Assembly: GCF_900103585.1 (NCBI RefSeq)
Contig: NZ_FNHV01000005.1
Location: forward strand, 124,001 to 188,000
Origin: Streptomyces sp. cf386
Lineage (GTDB): Bacteria > Actinomycetota > Actinomycetes > Streptomycetales > Streptomycetaceae
Length of the DNA stretch: 64,000 nt
Reading direction: 5' to 3'
The notes below the pieces were generated by a model. That model saw nothing but the letters and a program-made list of their open reading frames with translations, searched no databases and had not been told where the DNA came from. This document shows, in pieces, positions 50,035 through 58,435 of this stretch (within the stretch, counting starts at the first letter, position 1; the number at the start of each line of letters is the position of its first letter). Both the position numbers and the translations under genes were made by a program.

Positions 50035-52473
50035 TCAGTCGGGAAGGACCAGCCGCCCCGTCTCCCCGGGCTGCAGGGTCACCTCGCGACCGGGCAGCCG
50101 TACGTCGATCGGTGAGACGTCGTGGGACGGGACCGCGATCTCCAGCAGTCCGCGTTCCAGACGCAGCCGTACGCCCCAGTTGCCCTGATAGCGCAGGGCG
50201 AACCCGTAGGAGGACAGCTCGGGCAGCGGCACGGGGTCGAGCCACAGGGCGCCGCCCCGGGTCTCCAGGCCGGTCAGCCCGCGCTGGACGAGGTCGAGGG
50301 TGCCGGCCATGGCGCCCAGGTGGATGCCTTCGCCGGTGGTGCCGCCCTGGACGTCGGCGATGTCGCCCTGCAGTGCCTCCTGGCAGAACTTCCACGCCTC
50401 GCCGCGCCGGCACCGGGCCAGGACCCAGCCGTGGACCAGGCCGCTGAGGGTGGAGCCGTGGCTGGTGCGGTGCATGTAGTAGTCGACGGTGCGCCGCCAC
50501 ATCTCCTCGTCCAGCCGGACACCCAACCGGCCGAAAAGGCCCCCCAGTTCGGCCGGTGAGAAGAGGTAGCCGAGCATGAGGACGTCGGCCTGTTTGGAGG
50601 CCTGGTAGCGGTTGACGGTGTCGCCCTCCGCCTCAAGGATCCGGTCCAGCCGCCGAATGTCGCCGTACCGCTCCCGGTACCCCTCCCAAGCAAGCTCGGC
50701 GAGCTCGCCGTAGCCCGCGAACTGGCTGATGACGCCGCCGTGGAACGGCACATGGAGCGTCCGCGAGACGTCCTCCCACCGTTCGAGTTCGCCCCCGTCC
50801 AGGCCGGTGCGCTCCACGAGCTCGCGCCGGCGGGGCTCCGGAAGGACGCCCAGCAGCTCCAGCGTGCGGGCGAGCACCCAGGCGGCCGTGACATTCGTGT
50901 ACGCGTTGTCGTCGAGGCCAGGCGCGTCGGCACCGGGGTAGGACTCGTGGTACTCGTCGGGGCCGACGACGCCCTTGATGCGGTGGCGGCCCAGGCTCTC
51001 GTCGTAGACCGCCTTGTCCGCCCAGAAGCGGGCGATCTGCAACAGCATCTCGGCGCCCTTGGTGTGCAGGAACTCCATGTCGCCGCTCGCCTCGCAGTAC
51101 TGCCACACGTTGTACGCGATCGCCGAACCGACATGATGCTGGAGACGGGAGTGGTCGGGCAGCCAGCGTCCCGAGCGCGGGTTGAGATGCAGCTGCTGGG
51201 TCTCCTCACGCCCGTCGCTGCCGCTCTGCCACGGGTACAGGGCACCCCGGCGGCCCGCTGCAACGGCAGCAGTACAGGCCTGTTCGAGGCGGCGGTGGCG
51301 GTAGCGGAGCAGGGCGCGGGAGACCTCCGGGAAGTGCAGGTTGAGGAAGGGCAGCACGAACAGCTCGTCCCAGAAGACATGGCCGCGGTAGGCCTCGCCG
51401 TGCAGTCCCCGGGCGGGCACGCCGACGTCGAGGTCGGCGGTGTGCGGGGAGAGGGTCTGCAGGACGTGGAAGAGGTGCAGCCGCAGGATGCGGCCCGACT
51501 CCCCGGGGGCGTCCAGTTCGGCGCGACGCCAGAGCTGACCCCAGGCTGTGCGGTGCGTGTCGGCCAGCGCCTCGAAGCCGGGGGCCCGGCCCACCCGGTC
51601 GACGGCGGCGTGCAGCGGGTCGCTGATCGCCGGGTCGCGGGAGGTGTGCAGGGCCACTGTCTTGTCGACGGTGACGGTGTGGCCGGGCACCATGTGGAGC
51701 GTCAACCTCTGGATGGCGTACGGCCGTTCATGGCGGATCGTGAGGGGCGTCTCGGCGCCGGCCTGAGCGGTCAGTCGGGCCGCGATGCCGATCCGGGTGT
51801 CGGAGGTGCGGGTACGGCAGCGCAGCCAGACCGTGTCCGGGGTGGCGGTGCCGGTGTGGATATGGGTGAGATGGCGGCCGTCGAGGTCCCGGTAGCGCGC
51901 CACGCCGGAGTTGGTGACCGAGCCGTCCAGGGCCGCCTCCACCTCCAGCGGGCCGGAGAACCCCTCGGCCGTGAACTCGGTGCGCAGGGCGGCGAGATGA
52001 GGGTCGCCCATGTGCACCAGCCGCTGCTGACGCACCGTCAACACCTGCTCGCCGCCGAGGTCGTACCGAGTCCGGCGCTCCAGCAGGCCCTCGGACAGAT
52101 GCAACAGCTGCCGGTGGTCGAGCACGGGCGTGGAGTCGGGGGCGATCCAGTGGCCGCCGGGGAGACGGAAGCGCAGGGGCAGCCAGTTGGGGACGTTGAC
52201 CATGTCCTCGTTCTGCACCTGGCGGCCCGCGACCTTGGAAGTGAGGCGGTTGTAGATGCCGGCCACATAGGTCCCCGGGTAGTGGACGTCGTCGGCGGCG
52301 CACTCGGGCAGCGCGCCCCGTGTGGCGAAGTAGCCGTTGCCCAGCGTGCACAGCGACTCCCGGAGCCGTTCGTCGGCGGGCTCGTAGCCCTCGTACTCCC
52401 AGCTCCAGCCGGTCGCTTCGTGCTCCGAGCTCCAGCCCGTCCCTTCGGCCTCCGGGCTCCGGTCGTCCGTCAC
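50035..52473 (-). CDS. Glycoside hydrolase family 65 disaccharide phosphorylase
   Basis: An 812-residue GH65 enzyme. YAFHC-type N-terminal beta domain motifs (LCTLGNGYFATRGA, YPGTYVAGIYNRL) precede the (alpha/alpha)6 barrel: HVFWDELFVLPFL, YPWQSGSDGREET, and GVVGPDEYHESYPG carrying the general-acid Glu. RYQASKQADVLML and HRTSHGSTLSGLVHGWV hold the phosphate-site Lys/Gln and Ser residues, so it is a phosphorylase rather than a hydrolase. Likely substrates are trehalose, maltose or kojibiose, giving beta-glucose 1-phosphate. The GTG at 52473 overlaps the stop of the mutase-like gene (GTGA, 52470-52473), which would convert that product. Confidence 0.88.
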   Translation of the reverse strand: MTDDRSPEAEGTGWSSEHEATGWSWEYEGYEPADERLRESLCTLGNGYFATRGALPECAADDVHYPGTYVAGIYNRLTSKVAGRQVQNEDMVNVPNWLPLRFRLPGGHWIAPDSTPVLDHRQLLHLSEGLLERRTRYDLGGEQVLTVRQQRLVHMGDPHLAALRTEFTAEGFSGPLEVEAALDGSVTNSGVARYRDLDGRHLTHIHTGTATPDTVWLRCRTRTSDTRIGIAARLTAQAGAETPLTIRHERPYAIQRLTLHMVPGHTVTVDKTVALHTSRDPAISDPLHAAVDRVGRAPGFEALADTHRTAWGQLWRRAELDAPGESGRILRLHLFHVLQTLSPHTADLDVGVPARGLHGEAYRGHVFWDELFVLPFLNLHFPEVSRALLRYRHRRLEQACTAAVAAGRRGALYPWQSGSDGREETQQLHLNPRSGRWLPDHSRLQHHVGSAIAYNVWQYCEASGDMEFLHTKGAEMLLQIARFWADKAVYDESLGRHRIKGVVGPDEYHESYPGADAPGLDDNAYTNVTAAWVLARTLELLGVLPEPRRRELVERTGLDGGELERWEDVSRTLHVPFHGGVISQFAGYGELAELAWEGYRERYGDIRRLDRILEAEGDTVNRYQASKQADVLMLGYLFSPAELGGLFGRLGVRLDEEMWRRTVDYYMHRTSHGSTLSGLVHGWVLARCRRGEAWKFCQEALQGDIADVQGGTTGEGIHLGAMAGTLDLVQRGLTGLETRGGALWLDPVPLPELSSYGFALRYQGNWGVRLRLERGLLEIAVPSHDVSPIDVRLPGREVTLQPGETGRLVLPD

Positions 52474-53276
52474 TTCGGCGCTCCTCCCGCGCAGAGTTCT
52501 CCGAGGTCGTGTACGACGATGTCGGCGCCGTGCAGCAGCAGCCGGGCCCCGGTGTCCGCGCCGGCGGCCCGGTCCACGCCGACCACCAGGGCGAAGCCGC
52601 CGCGCCGGCCCGCCTCGACACCGGCCAGGGCGTCCTCGACGACGGCGGCCCGGTCGGCGGGGACACCGAGCCGGCGGACCGCCTCCAGAAACAGGTCGGG
52701 CTCCGGTTTGCCCGGCAGGCCCAGCCGGGCGGCCTCGCCGCCGTCCACCAAGGCGTCGAACAGGTCGAGCACCCCGGCCCGGCTCAGCAGCTCACCGGCG
52801 TGCCGGGAGGCGGAGGCGGCGGCCCGGGGCACTCCCGCGGCGCGCAGCGCCTGCACCAGCCGTACGGTCCCCGGGTAGGCGTCGACGCCTACCCGGGGAC
52901 CGTACGGGTAGGCGTCGACGCCCTGCTCGCGCAGCCGCTGCGTGAAGAGGCGCTCCTTGTCCGCGGCGACGGCCCGTACCGTCTCCGCCGACGTCTCGAT
53001 GCCGCGTGCGGCGAGGAAGGCCTCGGCTCCGTCGAGGCGGGACTTGCCGTCGACGTGGCGCAGATAGTCGTCCCGCTCGTCGAAGGGGCGGCGCAGGGCG
53101 GGGTCCTCGGGCGGGTGGGCGCGCAGGAAGGCGTCGAAGGCCTCCTTCCAGGCGGCGGCGTGCACCCTGGCCGAGTCGGTGATCACCCCGTCGGTGTCGA
53201 AGACGACGGCGCGCACGTCGCGCAAGGCGGGGGCGAGCGCGTCGCGGGACCTGTCAGGGATGCGGGGCCGCTGCAC
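52470..53276 (-). CDS. HAD-family beta-phosphoglucomutase-like protein
   Basis: A 268-residue HAD phosphatase/mutase. Motif I is VVFDTDGVITDSARVH (Asp nucleophile and second Asp), with Ser of motif II in AAASASRHAG, Lys of motif III in GLPGKPEPD, and motif IV in VVEDALAGVEAGRRGG. The helical cap lies between, with HVDGKSRLDG as the mutase-type substrate loop. It converts beta-glucose 1-phosphate to glucose 6-phosphate, fitting the overlapped GH65 gene. An 11-residue segment around residues 125-135 repeats GVDAYP and corresponds to a perfect 48-bp DNA palindrome (52860-52907). GTG start with GGGGA upstream. Confidence 0.86.
   Translation of the reverse strand: MQRPRIPDRSRDALAPALRDVRAVVFDTDGVITDSARVHAAAWKEAFDAFLRAHPPEDPALRRPFDERDDYLRHVDGKSRLDGAEAFLAARGIETSAETVRAVAADKERLFTQRLREQGVDAYPYGPRVGVDAYPGTVRLVQALRAAGVPRAAASASRHAGELLSRAGVLDLFDALVDGGEAARLGLPGKPEPDLFLEAVRRLGVPADRAAVVEDALAGVEAGRRGGFALVVGVDRAAGADTGARLLLHGADIVVHDLGELCAGGAPK
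52860..52907. repeat. Perfect 48-bp palindrome inside the beta-PGM gene
   Basis: Each base from 52860 to 52883 pairs with its mirror from 52884 to 52907, with no spacer. The 18-base CGGGTAGGCGTCGACGCC at 52872-52889 is repeated directly at 52905-52922, a period of 33 bases, so 11 codons appear to be an in-frame insertion. Confidence 0.9.
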
Positions 53277-53714
53277 CGGTCATCCCCGCCGTGGCGGGAC
53301 GGCGACCGGGCAGGGTGCGGCGCGGCAGCTCGCGGGTACGGCAATCAGGGGATGCCCGCTCGCGACGGCGTCTCGGAACGCGAACCGCACGGCCTCCTCA
53401 CCTCCGCTCGACGTCTGTCCCGCGCCCGGCGGGATCCGCTCATGGGTACCCGCCAGGCCCGTCTTGTCACCTCCGGGCGCCACCTGCCGCCGTAACGGAG
53501 GCGAACGGCCCTGGCGCATCCGCCGCACCCGTGGTGTGCTGGAGGTGACGGGAAGGACCCAGCAAGACGCGGAGAAACGGCTGGCGGCCGTGCACCGCGC
53601 AATCAGGATCCGCGAGAAGTGGATGGGGCCCTTCCCGCCCCATGCTGTGGCCCGCCGCCACACTCCTCCTGACACATCACCGCCCGCCTGTGCGCTCTCC
53701 CCCTGCCGAGGGCG
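53277..53714. other. 438-base region without an intact gene
   Basis: No frame on either strand has a convincing start, ribosome binding site and family match. A possible gene relic lies at 53336-53411 on the minus strand and is listed separately. The rest shows no recognisable RNA, repeat or clear hairpin. Confidence 0.5.
53336..53411 (-). pseudogene. Possible remnant of a universal stress protein domain
   Basis: The minus-strand translation reads GEEAVRFAFRDAVASGHPL followed by IAVPA. This resembles the first helix and second strand of UspA domains, including the intact USP at 49009-49890. The invariant N-terminal DGS and the C-terminal ATP motif are missing. It is short, so chance similarity is possible. 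Confidence 0.25.
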
Positions 53715-54569
53715 TCAGTCGCCCCGGTAGAGCGCGGTGAGCAGTTCGATCGCCGCCTGCGCGGCGGGATGCGGGTCGTCGCGCCACCAGGCCAGCCGGA
53801 CGGCGATGGGCTCGGCGTCCCGTAGCGGCCGGTAGACGATGCCGGGGCGCGGGTACTGGTTGGCGGTGGCTTCAGCGGTCACACCGACGCAGCGGCCGGT
53901 GGCGATCACCGTGAGCCAGTCGTCGACGTCGTGCGTCTCCTCGGTCGCCGGGCGCGCATCGGACGGCCACAGGTCGGGAGTCGTGGTCCCGGTGCGGCGG
54001 TCGACGAGGAGGGTACGGTCGCTGAGGTCGGCCAGCCGGACGGCGCGGCGCCGGGCCAGTGGGTCGTCGGCGGCCACGGCGCACAGCCGCCGTTCCAGCC
54101 CGACTATGGCGGAGTCGAACCGCCGGTCGTCCACCGGCCGGCGTACGACGGAGAGGTCGCAGGTGCCCTCCGCGAGCCCCGCGGTGGCCGAGTTGTGGCG
54201 CACGAGCTGAAGATCGGTCCCTGGCTGCGCGGCGGCCCAGCGGCGCTGGAAGGCCGGGGTGTGCCGGCCGAGCGCCGCCCAGGCGTAGCCCATCCGCAGC
54301 CGGGCGTGCCCGGAGGTGGCCTCGCGGACCAGGTCGTCCAGCTCGCCCAGCACGCGCCGGGCGTGCGCCAGGACCCGCAGACCGGTGCCGGTCGGGGTCA
54401 CCTCGCGGGAGGTCCGCCGCAACAGCCGTACGCCCAGGGCGCGTTCGAGGGAGGCCAGCGAGCGGGAGACGGCCGCCTGGGAGACGCCGAGGGCGATGGC
54501 GGCGTCGGTGAAGGTGCCTTCGTCGACGATCGCGACGAGACAGCGCAACTGCCTCAGCTCCACGTTCAT
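53715..54569 (-). CDS. LysR-family transcriptional regulator
   Basis: A 284-residue LysR protein. The winged helix-turn-helix is MNVELRQLRCLVAIVDEGTF, then ALGVSQAAVSRSLASLERALG and LLRRTSREVTPTGTG. The effector domain (about residues 85-284) is typical. It is divergent from an EamA-type exporter, with 83 bases between the chosen starts, so it most likely controls that gene and itself. The ATG at 54569 begins the conserved region; an ATG at 54584 would add five residues. The effector is unknown, and an amino-acid-like metabolite would fit the exporter. Confidence 0.87.
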   Translation of the reverse strand: MNVELRQLRCLVAIVDEGTFTDAAIALGVSQAAVSRSLASLERALGVRLLRRTSREVTPTGTGLRVLAHARRVLGELDDLVREATSGHARLRMGYAWAALGRHTPAFQRRWAAAQPGTDLQLVRHNSATAGLAEGTCDLSVVRRPVDDRRFDSAIVGLERRLCAVAADDPLARRRAVRLADLSDRTLLVDRRTGTTTPDLWPSDARPATEETHDVDDWLTVIATGRCVGVTAEATANQYPRPGIVYRPLRDAEPIAVRLAWWRDDPHPAAQAAIELLTALYRGD

Positions 54570-54652
54570 GACCGAAGCATCCATGACTCAAGCGTATAGC
54601 TGGGCTCGTCAACGCATTTTGCGCAAGGACGGCACGGCCCCACGATGGGCGC

Positions 54653-55558
54653 ATGCGCACCCGCCCCGCATCAGCGCCTGCCCCCGCGACCTCGCTCGCG
54701 GTCCCGCTCGCGGCCCCCGAGCCGGCCGGTGGACGTCTCGCCGGTGTGGCCACCATGGTCGGCAGCGGTCTGTCCAACCAGACCGGCGCCGCGATCGGCT
54801 CCCTCGCCTTCCCCGTCCTCGGTCCCGTCGGCGTCGTCGCCGTCCGCCAGTACGTCGCCGCCCTGGTCCTGCTGGCCGTCGGCAGGCCGAGGCTGCGCGA
54901 GTTCACGTGGGGTCAGTGGTGGCCGGTCATGCTGCTGGCCGTGGTGCTCGGCACCATGAACCTCTCGCTGTACTCGGCGATCGACCGCGTCGGCCTGGGC
55001 CTGGCGGTGACCCTGGAGTTCCTCGGCCCGCTCGCCATCGCCCTGGCGACCTCCCGCCGACGGGTGGACGTCTGTTGCGCGGTGATCGCCGCGGCCGGCG
55101 TCGTCACCCTGATGCGCCCCCAGCCCTCGGCCGACTACCTCGGGATGGCCCTGGGCCTGCTGGCCGCCGGCTGCTGGGCGTCGTACATCCTGCTCAACCG
55201 CACCGTCGGTCGGCGCATCCCCGGAGCGCAGGGCGCGGCGGCCGCGTCCTGTCTGTCCGCCCTGATGTTCCTGCCGATCGGCGTGGTCGTCGCCCTCCGG
55301 CATCCGCCGACGGCCGGCGCCGTCGCCTGCGCGGTCGCCGCCGGTGTCCTCTCGTCGGCCGTTCCGTACCTCGCGGACCTGTTCACCCTGCGTCATGTCC
55401 CGGCCCGCGCCTTCGGACTGTTCATGAGCGTCAACCCGGTCCTCGCGGCCGTGGTCGGCCTGATCGGTCTGGGCCAGGGGCTGGGGGCACCGGAGTGGGC
55501 GGGCATCGGCGCCATCGTGGCCGCCAACGCGCTCAGCATTCTGACGTCGAGGGGCTGA
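54653..55558 (+). CDS. EamA/DMT-superfamily transporter (RhtA-like)
   Basis: A 301-residue membrane protein with about ten hydrophobic segments arranged as two EamA halves. Typical patterns are GPVGVVAVRQYVAALVLL, NLSLYSAIDRVGLGLAVTLEF in half one and SSAVPYLADLFTLRHVPARAF in half two. RhtA-type members export threonine, homoserine or related compounds. The N-terminus (about 25 residues) is Ala/Pro-rich and cytoplasmic. The start ATG at 54653 has no strong ribosome binding site. Probably regulated by the divergent LysR protein. Confidence 0.85.
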   Translation: MRTRPASAPAPATSLAVPLAAPEPAGGRLAGVATMVGSGLSNQTGAAIGSLAFPVLGPVGVVAVRQYVAALVLLAVGRPRLREFTWGQWWPVMLLAVVLGTMNLSLYSAIDRVGLGLAVTLEFLGPLAIALATSRRRVDVCCAVIAAAGVVTLMRPQPSADYLGMALGLLAAGCWASYILLNRTVGRRIPGAQGAAAASCLSALMFLPIGVVVALRHPPTAGAVACAVAAGVLSSAVPYLADLFTLRHVPARAFGLFMSVNPVLAAVVGLIGLGQGLGAPEWAGIGAIVAANALSILTSRG

Positions 55559-55604
55559 CTCGGAGGCGGGTGCGGCGGTCCCGAAGCGCTTGCCGCCGGT
55601 CCGC

Positions 55605-56873
55605 TCACCGGACCAGCTCCGCGACCTTGGTGGTCTTGCCGAGGAGCCACTCCAGCGGTCCCCGGCGGAAGAGACGGGACCACAGCACGGCGAACACGGT
55701 GACCGCGACGATGAAGCCGAGCAGGACGTGCAGGGGGGATCCGGGCAGTTCCTCGATGCCGAGGAAGTGGATGGCGACCACGTGGAGGACGTAGGCGGTG
55801 AGGGACATCGTGCCGACCGCGATCACCGGGCGGACCAGCCGGTGGAAGCGCGGGAAGGCGTCGACGGCTGCGATGCACGCGATCAGGACCGCCAGGGCCA
55901 CACCGGTGTTGGCCACGACCGACAGGGTCGTCTCACTGTGCGGCGAGGCCACCAGGAGACCGTACGGGGTGTCACCGCTCGGGTAGCCCCAGGTGTCGGA
56001 CCACCAGGCCGACGCGGCCGATCCGCCCTCGCCCCAACCGCCGTCGCCCAGCTTCGACAGGGCGCCCGGGACCAGGTGCAGGGCCAGCCATGAGCCGCCG
56101 TAGCCGAGCACGGCCAGCACGACACCGGTGAGCGCGAGACGGACGCGTACGGCGGTGGCGGCCAGGTCGAGACGGGCCACGGCCATGCCGGCGATGACGA
56201 AGGGGATCCAGGTCAGGGCCGGGTAGCTGCCGGTGAACAGCAGCGACACGATGCCGTCGCCGCCTTCGGGCCAGGTTCCTATGCCGCCGCCCACTGCGTC
56301 ACCCGAGCCGCCGTAGTCGCCGCCCGAGTTCAGGGACTGCTGGATGACGTGGAGGACCTGCGGCAGGATCAGCGCGCCCGCCGCGGCGATGATCGCCAGT
56401 GCGCGGGCGCCGAGCCGGTACAGCGGGAGCACCAGCAGGAAGTACAGGCCGTAGAAGGCGAGGATCACCTCGACCGGGGTGCCGCTCATGGTGAGCGCGG
56501 TGCCCACGACCAGCAGGACGAGCGCCCGGACGACGACCTTGGCGACCGCCTGACGGCCCGCCCGGCCCTTCTTCGGGGCACGCCGCCCCGTGATCAGCAT
56601 GATCGAGAAGCCGGCCAGGAAGGCGAAGAGCGCGGAGGCACGGCCGTGCGCGAGCTCCATCAGGTGCCCGGTGACGCCGCCCTCGGAGGGGTCGGGGCCG
56701 ACATGGGCCGCGTACATGCCGTAGACCGCGAGGCCTCGGGCCAGGTCCACGCCGATCAGGCGTCCCACCTGGGAGCGTCCGGTCCGCGCGGTCCCGGCAG
56801 GGTCACTCGCCGGGGTTCCGGGACGGGCGGCGTCGGGCGCGACGAGTGCCGTGTCATGTGCGTTCTGGGTCAT
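55605..56873 (-). CDS. Polytopic membrane protein (DUF418/acyltransferase-like)
   Basis: A 422-residue membrane protein with about ten helices. After a 35-residue soluble tail, RLIGVDLARGLAVYGMYAAHVGP shows the DUF1624/HGSNAT-like opening motif, with ALFAFLAGFSIMLITGRRAP next. A large extracytoplasmic Gly/Trp-rich loop lies around residues 275-310. The C-terminal SLTAYVLHVVAIHFLG and FRRGPLEWLLGKTTKVAELVR match DUF418-type ends. It may move acyl groups across the membrane; the role is unproven. The ATG at 56873 follows GGGAA. Confidence 0.75.
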   Translation of the reverse strand: MTQNAHDTALVAPDAARPGTPASDPAGTARTGRSQVGRLIGVDLARGLAVYGMYAAHVGPDPSEGGVTGHLMELAHGRASALFAFLAGFSIMLITGRRAPKKGRAGRQAVAKVVVRALVLLVVGTALTMSGTPVEVILAFYGLYFLLVLPLYRLGARALAIIAAAGALILPQVLHVIQQSLNSGGDYGGSGDAVGGGIGTWPEGGDGIVSLLFTGSYPALTWIPFVIAGMAVARLDLAATAVRVRLALTGVVLAVLGYGGSWLALHLVPGALSKLGDGGWGEGGSAASAWWSDTWGYPSGDTPYGLLVASPHSETTLSVVANTGVALAVLIACIAAVDAFPRFHRLVRPVIAVGTMSLTAYVLHVVAIHFLGIEELPGSPLHVLLGFIVAVTVFAVLWSRLFRRGPLEWLLGKTTKVAELVR

Positions 56874-56971
56874 GTTTCCCAGGCTGGAGAGCGGCCTGAG
56901 CCCGGTGTATCCGGCGAGTGTCCGGTCCGTCCCCGCCGACCGGCGGGTGCGCCCCCGCCGGAAGGAGGCCG

Positions 56972-57502
56972 CTACTTGATGAGCGCGTTGGCCACCACGA
57001 CGATCACCCCGAGCAGCGCGTCCGCACAGCCGATGGTCAGCGCGGAGCCCCAGGAGCGACCCGCCGCGCGAGTCGCCGTGAGGCCCCAGGCGAAGAGCAG
57101 CGCGATGTTGAAGCCGAAGGCCACGTACTCGATGCCCGCGGACTGCCACCAGCCCCAGCCGGCCCCGAGCAGCATCACCGCCGTGGGCAGGGCCGCCGCC
57201 AGGACCGGCCACTCGTCCAGCAGGACACGCAGGGCTCCCCGCACGCCCGGCCGGGAGCCGTCGCCGCGCCGGGCGATGATGTGCGCGTAGCCGTGCGCGA
57301 GCGCCGAGGCCGCCGCGGTGATCAGCAGCCACTTGGCGTCGTTCAGGCGCTCGGCGCGGTCGGTGTCGCCGTACTGCGTGAGCGCGGCGACCAGCGAGCT
57401 GGCCAGCACGGCCCCGTACACACCTCCGAACAGCACGTTCGGCTGGGCCGCGGCGCGGCGCAGGCCGCGGACGCAGTGGCGGAGGGATGGGTGAACAGGC
57501 AT
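56972..57502 (-). CDS. Small polytopic membrane protein of unknown function
   Basis: A 176-residue protein with about five hydrophobic helices (for example VLFGGVYGAVLASSLVAAL, WLLITAAASALAHGYAHIIA and GCADALLGVIVVVANALI). A His/Tyr pair in HGYAHIIARR is its most distinctive polar feature. No family is recognised. It lies upstream of the DUF418-like gene on the same strand (98-base gap). The ATG at 57502 was chosen where the hydrophobic region and local ribosome binding site agree. The 261 bases between it and the response regulator hold a divergent promoter region. Confidence 0.6.
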   Translation of the reverse strand: MPVHPSLRHCVRGLRRAAAQPNVLFGGVYGAVLASSLVAALTQYGDTDRAERLNDAKWLLITAAASALAHGYAHIIARRGDGSRPGVRGALRVLLDEWPVLAAALPTAVMLLGAGWGWWQSAGIEYVAFGFNIALLFAWGLTATRAAGRSWGSALTIGCADALLGVIVVVANALIK

Positions 57503-57763
57503 CCGTCCACGACAACCGATCGGCCGCGGGCACCGCCATCCGTCACGCCACCGGAACCACCCCACCAGCCGGTCCCCATGAACCCCCCGGTCGGCTGGAC
57601 CCGTCCCCCCGAGTGGCGGGAGTGCACGGCCGAGCCGTCTCACACGGAGCGTGGCGCTCTACGGTCGGGTTTACCGTCGGAGCGGCGATGCCGACGATCA
57701 GCATCGGCCGAGTGCGCGGCCGGAGCCGTACGCACAGCACAACGACGACAAGGCGGGACACGC

Positions 57764-58435
57764 GTGATCCGGGTAGTGGTGGTGGACGACGAGGCCCTGG
57801 TGCGGTCCGGCTTCAAGCTCATCCTCGGCGCGGCCGACGACATCGAGGTCGTCGCCACCACGCAGGGCGCCGAGGCGATCGACACGGTGCGCCGGGAGCG
57901 GCCGGACGTCGTGCTGCTCGACATCCGGATGCCGGACGTCGACGGGCTGACCGTGCTGCGGCAGCTGCGTAACCTGCCGGAGCCGCCGGTGGTGGCGATG
58001 CTGACGACGTTCGACGCCGACGAGTACATCCTCACCGCGCTGCGCACCGGCGCGGCCGGGTTCCTGCTCAAGGACACGGAGCCGGAGCAACTCGGCCAGC
58101 TGGTCCGGACGTTGGCCGCGGGCGGGGTGGTCCTGTCACCGAAGGCCTCCCGCGCCGTCTGGAAGAACCACCCCGGCGCCGCCACAGCGGACGACGCCGA
58201 GGCCGGCCGGGTGGCGCTGCTGACCGAACGCGAGCGCGAGGTGCTCGTACTGATCGCGGAGGGGCTCTCCAACGCCGACATCGGTGCCCGTATCCACCTC
58301 AGCGCGGGCACGGTCAAGGACCATGTGAGTGCCATTCTCACCAAGCTGCGGGTCGGCAGCCGGGTCCGGGCGGCCCTGCTCGCCCAGCGTGCCGGGCTGC
58401 TCGACGAAGCGCCGTGCTCGGGGTCGGAGCGATGA
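57764..58435 (+). CDS. NarL/LuxR-family response regulator
   Basis: A 223-residue response regulator. The receiver domain has VVVVDDEALVRSGF, the phospho-Asp in VVLLDIRMPDVDGL, Thr in AMLTTFDADEY and Lys in FLLKDTEPEQL. The output domain is a LuxR helix-turn-helix, LLTEREREVLVLIAEGLSN with HLSAGTVKDHVSAIL. The GTG start at 57764 follows GGCGGGA. It overlaps the sensor kinase start by ATGA (58432-58435), so the pair is translationally coupled. The target genes and signal are unknown; the divergent membrane proteins upstream are the nearest candidates. Confidence 0.9.
   Translation: MIRVVVVDDEALVRSGFKLILGAADDIEVVATTQGAEAIDTVRRERPDVVLLDIRMPDVDGLTVLRQLRNLPEPPVVAMLTTFDADEYILTALRTGAAGFLLKDTEPEQLGQLVRTLAAGGVVLSPKASRAVWKNHPGAATADDAEAGRVALLTEREREVLVLIAEGLSNADIGARIHLSAGTVKDHVSAILTKLRVGSRVRAALLAQRAGLLDEAPCSGSER

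Noticed and set aside
53280..53675. A 131-codon minus-strand frame as a real gene
   Set aside because: No ribosome binding site or family match over its length. Only a short segment resembles a stress-protein domain, listed as a possible remnant.
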